From Streptomyces griseosporeus (lineage in GTDB: Bacteria > Actinomycetota > Actinomycetes > Streptomycetales > Streptomycetaceae), in NCBI RefSeq assembly GCF_014656055.1, contig NZ_BNBR01000002.1:561164-625163 (forward strand): DNA of 64,000 nt, read 5' to 3'. Position 1 is the stretch's first letter. Each line of letters starts with the position of its first letter. The notes under the pieces are model-generated. The model did not search any database and was not told the origin of the DNA. It saw only the letters and a list, made by a program, of their open reading frames with translations. A program made the translations under genes and the position numbers. This document shows positions 17,310-26,148 of this stretch, in pieces.

Positions 17310-18872
17310 ATGGCCGAGGCGCGTGTACCCGCACCCGAGTCGATCGCCGGCAGATACCGGCCGCTCCAGGTCGTGCACCGGGAGACGAACCGCGTCTGCT
17401 GGTTCGGCGAGGACGTCGGGGCCGGGCGGCCCTGTCTGCTGACGTGGACGGGGCTGCCGGCCGGCGGCGGGGACGACGCGGAGGGCGCGCGTCGCCTGAC
17501 CGGCCGGGTGCTGCGCATGGCGGAGACGATGGGCCGGCTCTGCCCGGGCCGGGTCCCGGCGGTCCTCGACGCGGTGGTGCAGGACGGCGGGCTGTGGACC
17601 GTCACCGACTGGATCGACGGGACGCCGCTGGGGGAACTCCTCGCCGTACAAGGCCCGTTCAACTACGTGCGGGCCGCGCGCATCGGCCTGGAGGTGCTCG
17701 ACGTGCTGCAGGCCGCGCACGGCGAGGGCGTCACGCACGGCGAGCTGAGCCCCGGCCAGGTGTTCGTGCCGGACCGGGGTCCGGTCCTGGTCACCGGGTT
17801 CGGGCTGGCGGGCGCGACGCTGGCGCCGCGCCTCGCGGCACCGTCGTACGCCTCTCCGGAGCAGGCGCGCGACGAGCGGATCGGCCCGGCGGCCGATCTG
17901 TGGGCGCTCGGCGCGATGCTGTACACGATGGTCGAGGGCCGGCCGCCGTTCCGCGACCGCGGCCGGTTCGAGGCGACGCTGAGGGGCGTGGACAGGCTGC
18001 CGTTGCGCACCCCCGTGCGGGCCGGGCCGCTCGCCCGGACTGTGCAGGGGCTGCTGCGCAAGGACTCCCGGGAACGGCTGACGCGCCCGGTGGTGCGCGA
18101 GGCGCTGACCCGGGTGGTGCACGAGGACCCGGACGCCGCCCTGCCCGCGCCCCCGGCGCCACGGCTGCGGCGGGCGTACGCCGCGGCCGCCCACGCCGGC
18201 GCGGACGGCCGCGGACGGCTGCTGGCGTTCGGCACGGCGCTGGCCGTGGTGACCGTGACCGTCGCGGTGCTCGCCGTGACCCACGGCAGCGGCGGCGGCA
18301 CGGCGACCGGCGCACGCACCGCGCCGCCCTCGGGGCTGCCGACCACGGCCCCGCCCGCCCGACGGCCCTCGCCCTCGCCCTCCTCCTCGTCCTCCCCCAC
18401 CGCGCTGCCGTCCGGGTTCCGCACCTACACCGCCCCCGAGGGCTTCTCGGTGGCGCTGCCCGAGACATGGCGCCGGCAGCGCACCACGCGCGTGTCCGAC
18501 CTGGCCTACCGGGTGGTGTTCGGCGCCGACGGAGACCCCCGCACACTCGCCGTGACCTACAGCGAGCGGGTCGGCCCGGACCCGGTCGCCGTATGGCGGG
18601 AGGACGTCGAGCCGCAGCTGGAGCGGACGGGCGGCTACCGGCGGATCGGGCCGATCAGCGCGACGACGTACCAGGGCCGCCGGGCCGCCGACATGCAGTG
18701 GCTCGCCACGGCCGACGGCGACCGGCTGCGCACCTTCGGGCGGGGCTTCCTCGTCGGCGGCGGACGCGGCTACTCGCTGCGCTTCACCACGCCGGCCGCC
18801 GACTGGTCCGACGCGGCCAACCGGCGGGCGCTGGAGGTGTTCCTGCGGACCTTCCGGCCGGCCTCGGACTGA
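17310..18872 (+). CDS. Membrane-anchored Ser/Thr pseudokinase
   Basis: A 520-residue protein with an N-terminal Pkn2-like kinase fold (residues 13-270), one transmembrane helix (LLAFGTALAVVTVTVAVLAV, about 303-322), a Pro/Ser-rich linker and a C-terminal extracytoplasmic domain (GFRTYTAPEGFSVALPETW onward, about 150 residues). The kinase core is degenerate. The catalytic loop HRDLKPxN reads HGELSPGQ (143-150), DFG reads GFG (163-165), and no VAIK lysine is seen. It should not transfer phosphate and is more likely a binding scaffold or sensor. The ATG at 17310 has GAGGG 6 nt upstream; the in-frame ATG at 17271 is possible. Confidence 0.8.
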   Translation: MAEARVPAPESIAGRYRPLQVVHRETNRVCWFGEDVGAGRPCLLTWTGLPAGGGDDAEGARRLTGRVLRMAETMGRLCPGRVPAVLDAVVQDGGLWTVTDWIDGTPLGELLAVQGPFNYVRAARIGLEVLDVLQAAHGEGVTHGELSPGQVFVPDRGPVLVTGFGLAGATLAPRLAAPSYASPEQARDERIGPAADLWALGAMLYTMVEGRPPFRDRGRFEATLRGVDRLPLRTPVRAGPLARTVQGLLRKDSRERLTRPVVREALTRVVHEDPDAALPAPPAPRLRRAYAAAAHAGADGRGRLLAFGTALAVVTVTVAVLAVTHGSGGGTATGARTAPPSGLPTTAPPARRPSPSPSSSSSPTALPSGFRTYTAPEGFSVALPETWRRQRTTRVSDLAYRVVFGADGDPRTLAVTYSERVGPDPVAVWREDVEPQLERTGGYRRIGPISATTYQGRRAADMQWLATADGDRLRTFGRGFLVGGGRGYSLRFTTPAADWSDAANRRALEVFLRTFRPASD

Positions 18873-18919
18873 CGACCGCGGCACAGGCCGACGGCCCAGG
18901 TCGGGCCGGCGACCACGGC

Positions 18920-20365
18920 TCAGGCCGACGGCCTCGGCGCGCGCCGCTTGCGGAGCGGGCCGGGGTGCAGCGGGAAGGTGCGCCAGCGTGCGGCGAAGGT
19001 CCGCCCGGGCAGGGAGCAGGTGATCTCCAGCCGGTGCGGTGTCTCCAGGACGGCCACGTCGAGGGTGAGGGTGCCGGCGTCGGTCCAGCCGCCGCTCACG
19101 GCGACGGGCAGCGGCTCCCCGGTGACGGTCCAGTCGTCCGGGCCGAAGCGCAGCGGCAGCCGGTGCCCGTCCTCGGTGAGGGTCAGCGTCCAGCCGTCCG
19201 CGTCCGCGGTCAGCTCCGCCTCGGACAGGCCGGGTGCGGCGGCGCAGGTCCCCTCGTACGGCGTGAAGACGGCACCGGTCCAGGCCCCGGCGTCCTCCGG
19301 CGGGGCGGGCTTGCCGGGCGCGGCGGGCAGCGCGAGCCTCGCGAGCCGTTCCCGCAGGGCGGTGTCGGCCTCCTCGCGGCCGGGCAGCGGCGCGGGCCCG
19401 AAGGCGGGCAGCAGGTGCTCCCAGACCGCGTCGAGCACGGTCTGCATGCCCTCGGTCTCGGAGGTGATCGCGACGACGGCGTCGTGCTCCGGCAGGACCA
19501 GGCAGAACTGGCCGTAGGCGCCGTCGCCGCGGTAGCCGTGCCGGGATTTCCAGAACTGGAAGCCGTAGCCGAGGTCCCAGTCCTCGCGCTCCTCTTCCCG
19601 CAGTCCGGGGGCCGTCGCGATGTGCGTGCGGGTCGCCTCGGCGACCCACTCCTCGGGCAGCACCTGCCGGCCCTCCCACCGGCCGTGCCGCAGGTACAGC
19701 TGTCCCAGCCGGGCGACGGCGTCGGTGGTGGCGTGCAGTCCGCTGAAGCCCAGTTCGCGGCCGGCCCGGTCGTGCAGCCAGGTCGCGCCGGTGATGCCGA
19801 GCGGCTCGAACAGCCGGGGCCGCAGGTAGTCGGTGAGCAGCTGTCCGGTGACCCGCTGCACGATCGCGGCGAGGGTGAAGGTGGCGGGGTTGTTGTAGGC
19901 GAAGACGGTGCCCGGGTCGCGCTCCGGCGGCACCAGCAGGAGGCCGCGGGCGAGGTCGCCGGGGTCGAGGGCGTGGGCGCGGTCGAAGGTGTCGGCCGTG
20001 TGCCCGGTGGCCATCGACGCCACGTGCCGCACCAGCGTCGCCCGGCTGCGCGGGTCGGTGATCTCGGCCTCGAACTCCGGGAAGTACGAGATCACCGGCG
20101 CGTCGAGGTCGATCAGGCCCTCGGCCCGGGCGAGTCCGGCGGCCGTCCCGGTGAAGCTCTTGCTGATCGAGTACAGCAGCTGGGGGCGGTCCGGGGTGTA
20201 CGGCGCCCACCAGCCGGCGGCCACGACGTGGTCGTGGCGGAGGATCATCAGGCTGTGCGGGGCGACGCCGGGGGCGGCTTCGAGGGCGTCGAGGAGGGCG
20301 TGGACGCCGGCCGCGTCGACGCCCTGGGCGGCGGGGCTGCTCTCGGGCAGGGGGCGCACGGTCAT
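18920..20365 (-). CDS. Cytosolic serine hydrolase, beta-lactamase-related
   Basis: A 481-residue protein of the beta-lactamase/transpeptidase-like superfamily without a signal peptide. The nucleophile motif is SISK (Ser66, Lys69) and the second motif is YNN (157-159). A C-terminal beta-rich region of about 150 residues follows, as in 6-aminohexanoate-dimer hydrolase and esterase members. The lack of an export signal suggests an intracellular esterase or amidase rather than a peptidoglycan enzyme. The start ATG at 20365 follows GGAGAGGATGAGCCC. It diverges from the F420 oxidoreductase gene across a 166-bp region. Confidence 0.85.
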   Translation of the reverse strand: MTVRPLPESSPAAQGVDAAGVHALLDALEAAPGVAPHSLMILRHDHVVAAGWWAPYTPDRPQLLYSISKSFTGTAAGLARAEGLIDLDAPVISYFPEFEAEITDPRSRATLVRHVASMATGHTADTFDRAHALDPGDLARGLLLVPPERDPGTVFAYNNPATFTLAAIVQRVTGQLLTDYLRPRLFEPLGITGATWLHDRAGRELGFSGLHATTDAVARLGQLYLRHGRWEGRQVLPEEWVAEATRTHIATAPGLREEEREDWDLGYGFQFWKSRHGYRGDGAYGQFCLVLPEHDAVVAITSETEGMQTVLDAVWEHLLPAFGPAPLPGREEADTALRERLARLALPAAPGKPAPPEDAGAWTGAVFTPYEGTCAAAPGLSEAELTADADGWTLTLTEDGHRLPLRFGPDDWTVTGEPLPVAVSGGWTDAGTLTLDVAVLETPHRLEITCSLPGRTFAARWRTFPLHPGPLRKRRAPRPSA

Positions 20366-20531
20366 GGGCTCATCCTCTCCCCCGGCGGGTCGAATGATCG
20401 ATCGGTTTTCGGCCAGGTCCGGCCGGTTCCGACGGGCATCCGTGCCGCCGCCCGCCGCCCCGCCGCACAAGATCCGTTTCCCGCCCCAGGAGGTCCGTTT
20501 TCGCCTCGGACGGTGCGGGGACTCGGCGCCT

Positions 20532-21503
20532 ATGGTGCGAATCGGATACACGATGATGACCGAGCAGGCCGGCCCGCGTGAGCTGGTCGGGCACGTGGTG
20601 CGGGCCGAGGAGGCCGGTTTCGACTTCTCGGTGACCTCGGACCACTACTTCCCGTGGCTGCGCACGCAGGGCCACTCGCCGTACGCGTGGAGCGTCCTTG
20701 GCGCCGCCGCGCAGGCCACCTCGCGGATCCCGCTGATGACGTACGTGACCTGTCCGATCCTGCGCTACCACCCGGCGGTGGTGGCGCAGAAGGCGGCGAC
20801 CGTGCAGCTGCTGTCCGAGGGCAGGTTCCGGCTCGGGCTGGGCGCGGGCGAGAACCTCAACGAACACGTCGTGGGCGGCGGCTGGCCGCCGGTGGACGTA
20901 CGGCACGAGATGCTGGAGGAGGCCGTGGAGATCATCCGCGCGCTGTTCGCCGGCGGCCACGTCACCCACCACGGGCAGCACTACGACGTCGAGTCGGCCC
21001 GGCTGTGGGACCTGCCCGACGAGGCGCCGCCGATCGGCATCGCCGTCTCCGGTGAGCAGTCCTGCAAGCTCGCCGGGCACCTCGCCGATCTCGTCATCGC
21101 CACCGAGCCGAAGGCGGGCCTGCTGGAGGCGTTCGACCGGCACGGCGGCACCGGGAAGCCGCGGGTCGGCCAGCTCCCGGTGTGCTACGACACCGACCGG
21201 GACGCGGCCGTCAAGCGCGCCCACGCCCAGTTCCGCTGGTTCGGCCTCGGCTGGAAGGTGAACGCCGAGCTGCCGCACCCGGACTCCTTCGAGTCGGCGA
21301 CGCAGTTCGTCACGCCGGACGACGTCGCCGAGTCGATCCCGTGCGGCGACGACCCGGAGGCGTTCGTGGAGGCGGTCCGCCCGTACGCGGAGGCCGGTTT
21401 CGACGAGGTCGCGCTGGTGCAGATCGGCGGCGAGGAGCAGGAGCCGTTCCTCGACTGGTCGGAGAAGACGCTGCTGCCGGCGCTGCGCGACGCGTTCGGC
21501 TGA
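20532..21503 (+). CDS. F420-dependent LLM-class oxidoreductase
   Basis: A 323-residue luciferase-like (bacterial luciferase/F420) TIM-barrel enzyme. Family features include an N-terminal RIGYTMMTEQ strand, TSDHYFPW with the substrate/coenzyme-site His, ATSRIPLMTYVTCPILRYHP and LGLGAGENLNEHVVG. These place it in the F420-dependent glucose-6-phosphate dehydrogenase-like branch (TIGR03557-type). It transfers hydride between coenzyme F420 and an unidentified substrate. A hairpin terminator starts 2 bp after the stop. No F420 biosynthesis genes are nearby. Confidence 0.88.
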   Translation: MVRIGYTMMTEQAGPRELVGHVVRAEEAGFDFSVTSDHYFPWLRTQGHSPYAWSVLGAAAQATSRIPLMTYVTCPILRYHPAVVAQKAATVQLLSEGRFRLGLGAGENLNEHVVGGGWPPVDVRHEMLEEAVEIIRALFAGGHVTHHGQHYDVESARLWDLPDEAPPIGIAVSGEQSCKLAGHLADLVIATEPKAGLLEAFDRHGGTGKPRVGQLPVCYDTDRDAAVKRAHAQFRWFGLGWKVNAELPHPDSFESATQFVTPDDVAESIPCGDDPEAFVEAVRPYAEAGFDEVALVQIGGEEQEPFLDWSEKTLLPALRDAFG

Positions 21504-21504
21504 G

Positions 21505-21526
21505 CGTCCGGCCGCGCGGCCGGACG
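21505..21526 (+). terminator. Hairpin terminator after the F420 oxidoreductase
   Basis: CGTCCGGCCGCGCGGCCGGACG is a fully self-complementary 22-bp GC palindrome immediately after the stop codon, with no U-run, as is usual for Streptomyces terminators. Confidence 0.55.
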
Positions 21527-21630
21527 GGCCGACCGGGTCGGCAAAGCATCGCCAATGGGTCGATATAGGCTGCCGGTCTGCACCTTTCCGTGCCGGCCCG
21601 GTCGGCACCCGACCCGTGGGAGAGCCTTCC

Positions 21631-22689
21631 GTGACCCTGGCGACCGCCCCGTCCGAGACGTCCCCGTCCGAGACGCCGTCCCCCGCGCCCGCGGCCCCGC
21701 TCAGCGACCTGGTCGCCCGGGACGCGCGCGAGTTCGGGGCCTATGCCCGCGCGGGCGGCTGGGCCTTCGCGCTGATGGTGGCGCGCAGCGTGCGGCCCGG
21801 CGGGCAGGGCGCGGAGGAGACGCCGAAGGTGTCGGCGAAGGAGTTCGCCACGCTCGCGGGGTGCTCTCCGGAGCGGGTCATGCGCTACTACAAGGCGTGG
21901 GACCGGGCCGCCGACGACGGTCTCGTCCCCCATTTCGAGGCGCTCGCGCCCGGCCAGGAGATCGAGCTGCCGGACGCCGACGTGTGGCTGAGCTACTACG
22001 CCTCCCGCTCCAGCGCCGCCTCCGAGCGCGGCACGGCCATCGCGGAGGCCGCCGAGGCCGAGGGCATCCGGCCGACGAAGGCGCTGGAGGTCGCGGAGAA
22101 CCCGACCGCGCTGCGCGCCGCGATCCTCGCCGACCCCTCCACCGCGCGGGCGGCCCGCCAGGCGCTCCTGGACCGGGTCCGCGAGGATCCGGAGCTCCAG
22201 GCCGAGCTGGCCCGGGACGTCGTACGCACCGACGACCTGAAGAAGGCCGTCGCCACCGAGAGCCGCGCCGCCGACCGGATCGGCTACGTCCGCCAGATCG
22301 CCGAGTCGGGGCAGATCAGGACCCCGGCCGGGCAGACCGTCCAGGCGCCCGCCGAGCTGCGCGAGGAGGCGGAGCGGCACCTGTCCCTGCTCGACGAGCT
22401 GGACGAGGGCGAGGACGCCGGCGAGTGGGCGACCGAGGCGTACGACACGATGAAGGGCCTGGTCGCCGGGGCGGTCGAGGCCGACCCGGAGCTGCGGGTG
22501 CAGGAGCGGCGGACGCGGTTCTACAGCAGCCTGCAGAAGGCGACGAAGGCGTTCGAGGAACTGACCTTCGACGACGCGCAGGACTTCTACGAGGACGACA
22601 TGGTCCAGCGCCTGGAGCAGCTGCAGCAGGCGATCGGCTCCTGCCTGGAGGCGCTGCGCGGGGCGCGCGGCGGCCACACCGGGGACTGA
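21631..22689 (+). CDS. Hypothetical actinobacterial protein with an HTH-like segment
   Basis: A 352-residue soluble protein rich in charged helices, with no catalytic motif I recognise. After a Pro/Ser/Thr-rich N-terminal tail (about residues 5-25), residues about 65-95 (KVSAKEFATLAGCSPERVMR onward) resemble a helix-turn-helix. The rest is long amphipathic helix, acidic near SLLDELDEGEDAGEW. The GTG at 21631 has GGGAGAG 6 nt upstream and is preferred to the GTG at 21616. TATAGGCT at about 21555-21562 is a plausible -10. It might be a DNA- or protein-binding scaffold, but no function can be assigned. Confidence 0.6.
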   Translation: MTLATAPSETSPSETPSPAPAAPLSDLVARDAREFGAYARAGGWAFALMVARSVRPGGQGAEETPKVSAKEFATLAGCSPERVMRYYKAWDRAADDGLVPHFEALAPGQEIELPDADVWLSYYASRSSAASERGTAIAEAAEAEGIRPTKALEVAENPTALRAAILADPSTARAARQALLDRVREDPELQAELARDVVRTDDLKKAVATESRAADRIGYVRQIAESGQIRTPAGQTVQAPAELREEAERHLSLLDELDEGEDAGEWATEAYDTMKGLVAGAVEADPELRVQERRTRFYSSLQKATKAFEELTFDDAQDFYEDDMVQRLEQLQQAIGSCLEALRGARGGHTGD

Positions 22690-22712
22690 GCGGGCCGCGG
22701 GGCGCGGCCCGC
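22690..22712. terminator. Bidirectional hairpin terminator
   Basis: GCGGGCCGCG, a GGG loop, then CGCGGCCCGC: a perfect 10-bp stem filling the gap between two convergent genes. Confidence 0.6.
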
Positions 22713-22713
22713 G

Positions 22714-23214
22714 TCACCGGGTGGTGTAGCGGCGCCGCGTCCACAGCGGCAGCACGAACCAGCACAGTCCGTACCAGGCGACCACGGAGGCCACCAGGTA
22801 CGGCACGTACGAGTCGTGCGTGGCCACGCGCAGGATCAGCAGCAGCGAGGCCGTCATGGTGGCCAGCAGCAGCACCAGGCCGACCAGGGTCAGCCGGGAC
22901 GCCCAGCGCACCGCCTGCGGTTTGACCCGGCGCCCGGAGACCAGCCGGTGCAGGGAGACCGGCCCGATGAGGGCGCCGGTCGCGCACGCGCCGAGGACCA
23001 CGGTGACGATGTAGATCGCCTGGTCGGTGTCGGGCAGCTGCGCGTACCGGGGAGTGAACACGACGGTCAGCAGGAAGCCGAACAGGATCTGCACACCGGT
23101 CTGGGCGACGCGGACCTCCTGGATCAGCTCGCCCCACATGCGGTCGGCGCGTTCCTCCTCGGTCTCGTTGCGTCCGCTGCGCGGATGCTTCGACCGCTCC
23201 TCCGTGACCGCCAC
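22714..23214 (-). CDS. Four-helix membrane protein, DUF6328-like
   Basis: A 166-residue protein with a charged N-terminal tail (about 35 residues, Glu/Arg-rich) and four hydrophobic segments: around ILFGFLLTVVF, IYIVTVVLGACATGALIG, LTLVGLVLLLATMTASLLLI and VASVVAWYGLCWFVLPLW. It ends in the basic tail TRRRYTTR. This matches the small actinobacterial DUF6328 family of unknown function. The GTG at 23214 has GGGAGGAG just upstream; an ATG at 23244 would add ten residues. It converges on the hypothetical gene at a shared hairpin. Confidence 0.72.
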   Translation of the reverse strand: MAVTEERSKHPRSGRNETEEERADRMWGELIQEVRVAQTGVQILFGFLLTVVFTPRYAQLPDTDQAIYIVTVVLGACATGALIGPVSLHRLVSGRRVKPQAVRWASRLTLVGLVLLLATMTASLLLILRVATHDSYVPYLVASVVAWYGLCWFVLPLWTRRRYTTR

Positions 23215-23319
23215 GTCTCCTCCCGTCTCCCGATGCCGTCGCATGGGAACACGGGTTCCCCGTCCGGGCGAAAACGTGACGGCCTTCGGTGCGAGAAGTG
23301 TCACCGAGCGCGGAACGGG

Positions 23320-24303
23320 CTACCAGCGGTGCTCGACCTGGTCCTTGATCCGCCGTTCGTACAGGTCCCGGATCGCGCCGAGCGTGGCCTCGTCCAGTGC
23401 GGGCAGCCGGGCGGCGGCCGCGTTGGCGCGGGCCTGCTCGGGGTTGCGGGCGCCGGGGATGACCGTGGTGACGCCGGGCTGCTGGACGATCCAGCGCAGG
23501 GCGAGCTGGGCGGGGGTGTATCCCTCGGGGGCGAGCGCGGAGAACTCGGCGGCGGCCTCGACGCCGGTGGTGTAGTCGACGCCGGAGAAGGTCTCGCCGA
23601 CATCGAAGGCCTCACCGTGCCGGTTGTAGGTGCGGTGGTCGTCGGCGGCGAAGACGGTGTCCTTGGTGTACTTGCCGGACAGCAGGCCGGAGGCGAGCGG
23701 GACGCGGGCGATGATGCCGACGCCCGCCTCGCGCGCGGCGGGCAGGACCTCGCGCAGCGGCTTCATGCGGAACGGGTTGAGGATGATCTGCACGCTCGCC
23801 ACGTGCGGGCGGGCGATCGCGGTCAGCGCCTCGGCGCAGGTCTCGACGCTGACGCCGTAGGCGGCGATGCGCTCCTCCTCGACGAGGGTGTCGAGCGCGT
23901 CGAACACCTCGTCGGAGGAGTAGACGGGCGTGGGCGGGCAGTGCAGCTGGACCAGGTCGATGCGGTCGACGCCGAGGTTGCGGCGGGAGCGGTCGTTCCA
24001 GGCCCGGAAGTTGTCCAGGACGTAGTTCTCGGGGATCTGGTCGACGCGGCGGCCCATCTTGGTAGCGACCAGCACGTGCAGGTCGGGCCTGCTGCGCAGG
24101 AAGGTCGCGATGGTCTGCTCGCTGCGGCCGTCGCCGTAGACGTCTGCGGTGTCGAAGAAGGTCACCCCCGACTCGGCCGCCGCCTCCAGCACCTGGAGGG
24201 CTTCCTTGTCGTCGACGTCTCCCCAGTCGGCGCCCAGCTGCCAGGTGCCCAGACCGATCACGGAGGCATGCTGACCCGACCTGTCGAATGCGCGCTCTTC
24301 CAT
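23320..24303 (-). CDS. Aldo/keto reductase
   Basis: A 327-residue (beta/alpha)8 NADPH-dependent reductase with the full catalytic tetrad: Asp51 and Tyr56 (FFDTADVYGDG), Lys82 (VATKMG) and His121 (VQLHCPP). The C-terminal VIPGARNPEQ contains the cofactor-phosphate-binding segment. The subfamily is the general-stress/ion-channel-like AKR group that reduces small aldehydes and ketones. The ATG at 24303 lacks a Shine-Dalgarno, and a CAGACT hexamer lies 6 nt upstream, so it may be leaderless. It diverges from the cholesterol oxidase gene across 138 bp. Confidence 0.88.
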   Translation of the reverse strand: MEERAFDRSGQHASVIGLGTWQLGADWGDVDDKEALQVLEAAAESGVTFFDTADVYGDGRSEQTIATFLRSRPDLHVLVATKMGRRVDQIPENYVLDNFRAWNDRSRRNLGVDRIDLVQLHCPPTPVYSSDEVFDALDTLVEEERIAAYGVSVETCAEALTAIARPHVASVQIILNPFRMKPLREVLPAAREAGVGIIARVPLASGLLSGKYTKDTVFAADDHRTYNRHGEAFDVGETFSGVDYTTGVEAAAEFSALAPEGYTPAQLALRWIVQQPGVTTVIPGARNPEQARANAAAARLPALDEATLGAIRDLYERRIKDQVEHRW

Positions 24304-24429
24304 GGCGGCAGTCTGTCACCCGGGGCGTACCGGCGCGGAACCGGCTGCTCCGCCCGGGCGTCCGGGGCCGGTGTCACCCGAACGGGTGATCCGCGATTCC
24401 GGCCGGGGCCAGGCCGGCCACCCCGCGCC

Positions 24430-24435
24430 TAGCGT
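24430..24435 (+). promoter_or_regulatory. -10 hexamer TAGCGT of a leaderless promoter
   Basis: TAGCGT, six nucleotides, then the GTG start of the cholesterol-oxidase-like gene. There is no room for a ribosome binding site between them. Confidence 0.6.
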
Positions 24436-24441
24436 GACCAC

Positions 24442-26133
24442 GTGACCGATCGTTCAACGGGCAACTTGACCCGGCGGGGTTTCCTGGGCGCGGCGGGCGC
24501 CGCCGTCCTGCTGGTGGCGGCCGACCCCGCGCAGGCGGCCGCGGAACTGCCGGACTTCCCGGCCGGTGTGGAGCTGTACCGCACGGCCTACCGCAACTGG
24601 GACGGCGAGATCACCGTCACCGGCCTGTGGGCGTGTGCCCCGGACGGCGCGGACCGGGCGGCCGCCGTCGCCACCTGGGCCTGGCGGCACGGCTGGACGG
24701 TCCGCGCGCGGGGCGCCGCGCACGGCTGGTCCCCGCTGGCCGTCCCGCCGGACACCGCCCCGGACGCGCGCGTGCTCCTCGTCGACACCACCCGGCACTT
24801 CACCGGCCTGTCCCTGGACTCGCCGTCCGCCGTCCGCGCGGGGACCGGCGTCACCATGGAGGCGCTGCTCACCTTCCTGGAGGGGCACGGCCTGGGCGTG
24901 ACGGCCGCGCCCGCGCCGGGCGACCTGACGCTGGGCGGCGCCCTCGCGATCGACGCGCACGGCACGGCCGTACCGGCGCGGGGCGAGGAGCGGCTGCCGG
25001 GGCACACGTACGGCTCGCTGAGCAATCTCGTGCTGGAGCTGACCGCGGTGGTGTGGGACGCGGACGCCGGCGGCTATGCGGCGCGGACCTTCACCCGGGA
25101 CGAGGCCGACTGCGCGGCGCTGCTCACGCACCTGGGGCGGACGCTGGTGACCGAGGTGGTGCTGCGGGCCGGCGCCGACACGCATCTGCGGTGTGTCAGC
25201 CGTACGGACATCCCGGCGGCGGAGCTGTTCGCGGCGCCCGGGGCGGGCGGGCGCACGCTGGCGAGCTTCCTGGAGTCGTCCGGGCGCGTCGAGGCGATCT
25301 GGTTCGCCTTCACGGAGGTCCCCTGGCTGAAGGTGTGGAGCGTCGCACCGACCCGGCCGCTCACCTCCCGGCACGTGACGTCGCCGTACAACTACCCGTT
25401 CTCCGACACCGTGCCGACGCCCGTGGCGGATCTCGCCGGGCGGATGGTGGCGGACGGCGCCTGGTACCTGGCGCCCGTGCTGGGCAACGCGCAGTTCGAC
25501 GCGGCGGCGCTGGGACTGGTGGCGACGCTGTCGGCGGACCTGTGGGGCCGGTCGAAGAACACCCTGCTCTACCTGCGGCCGACCACCCTGCGGGTACACG
25601 CCAACGGGTACGCGGTGCTCACCCGGCGGGACGATGTGCAGCGGGTGGTCGCCGAGTTCACCGCCTTCTACCGCGAGCGGCTGGCCGCCCACGGCGCGGC
25701 CGGCCGCTTCCCGGTCAACGGCTCGGTGGAGATCCGCGTGACCGGCCTCGACGACCCGGCGGACGCCGGACTGCCCGGCGCCCGTACCCCATTGCTGTCC
25801 GCGCTCCGGCCCGACCCGGAGCACCCCGAGTGGGACACGGCGGTCTGGCTGGACGTCCTGACCCTGCCCGGCACGCCGGACGCCCCGGCGTTCTACCGCG
25901 AGCTGGAGCGGTGGCTGCTGGCGACGTACGACGGCACGCGCGCCCTGGCCCGCGTGGAGTGGTCCAAGGGCTGGGCCTACACCGAGCGGGCCGCCTGGAG
26001 CGATCCGGACGTGCTCGCCTCGGACGTGCCGCGCTCGCTGGGCCCCGCCTGGCAGGAGGCGTCCCAGGCGCTCGAACGGCTCGACCCGCACGGGGTGTTC
26101 AGCAGTCCCCTGCTGGAGCGGCTGTTCCCCTGA
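24442..26133 (+). CDS. Secreted FAD-linked (VAO-type) cholesterol oxidase-like protein
   Basis: A 563-residue flavoprotein with a Tat signal (LTRRGFLGAAG, cleavage near AQAAA). It has a PCMH/VAO FAD-binding domain (residues about 50-250) followed by a cholesterol-oxidase substrate-binding domain. His94 in RGAAHGWSPL is the candidate for covalent FAD attachment, as in the type II cholesterol oxidase of Brevibacterium. Type II enzymes oxidise and isomerise 3-beta-hydroxysteroids with O2; whether a sterol is the true substrate here is inference. The GTG at 24442 sits 6 nt after a -10 hexamer, indicating a leaderless mRNA. It converges on the TetR gene, 15 bp away. Confidence 0.82.
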   Translation: MTDRSTGNLTRRGFLGAAGAAVLLVAADPAQAAAELPDFPAGVELYRTAYRNWDGEITVTGLWACAPDGADRAAAVATWAWRHGWTVRARGAAHGWSPLAVPPDTAPDARVLLVDTTRHFTGLSLDSPSAVRAGTGVTMEALLTFLEGHGLGVTAAPAPGDLTLGGALAIDAHGTAVPARGEERLPGHTYGSLSNLVLELTAVVWDADAGGYAARTFTRDEADCAALLTHLGRTLVTEVVLRAGADTHLRCVSRTDIPAAELFAAPGAGGRTLASFLESSGRVEAIWFAFTEVPWLKVWSVAPTRPLTSRHVTSPYNYPFSDTVPTPVADLAGRMVADGAWYLAPVLGNAQFDAAALGLVATLSADLWGRSKNTLLYLRPTTLRVHANGYAVLTRRDDVQRVVAEFTAFYRERLAAHGAAGRFPVNGSVEIRVTGLDDPADAGLPGARTPLLSALRPDPEHPEWDTAVWLDVLTLPGTPDAPAFYRELERWLLATYDGTRALARVEWSKGWAYTERAAWSDPDVLASDVPRSLGPAWQEASQALERLDPHGVFSSPLLERLFP

Positions 26134-26148
26134 GCGGGCCGGACGACG

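Noticed and set aside
17226..20210. Minus-strand frame of nearly 1000 codons opposite the pseudokinase and in another frame of the serine hydrolase
   Set aside because: No recognisable domain, and contradicted by kinase-fold and beta-lactamase motifs in the chosen frames.
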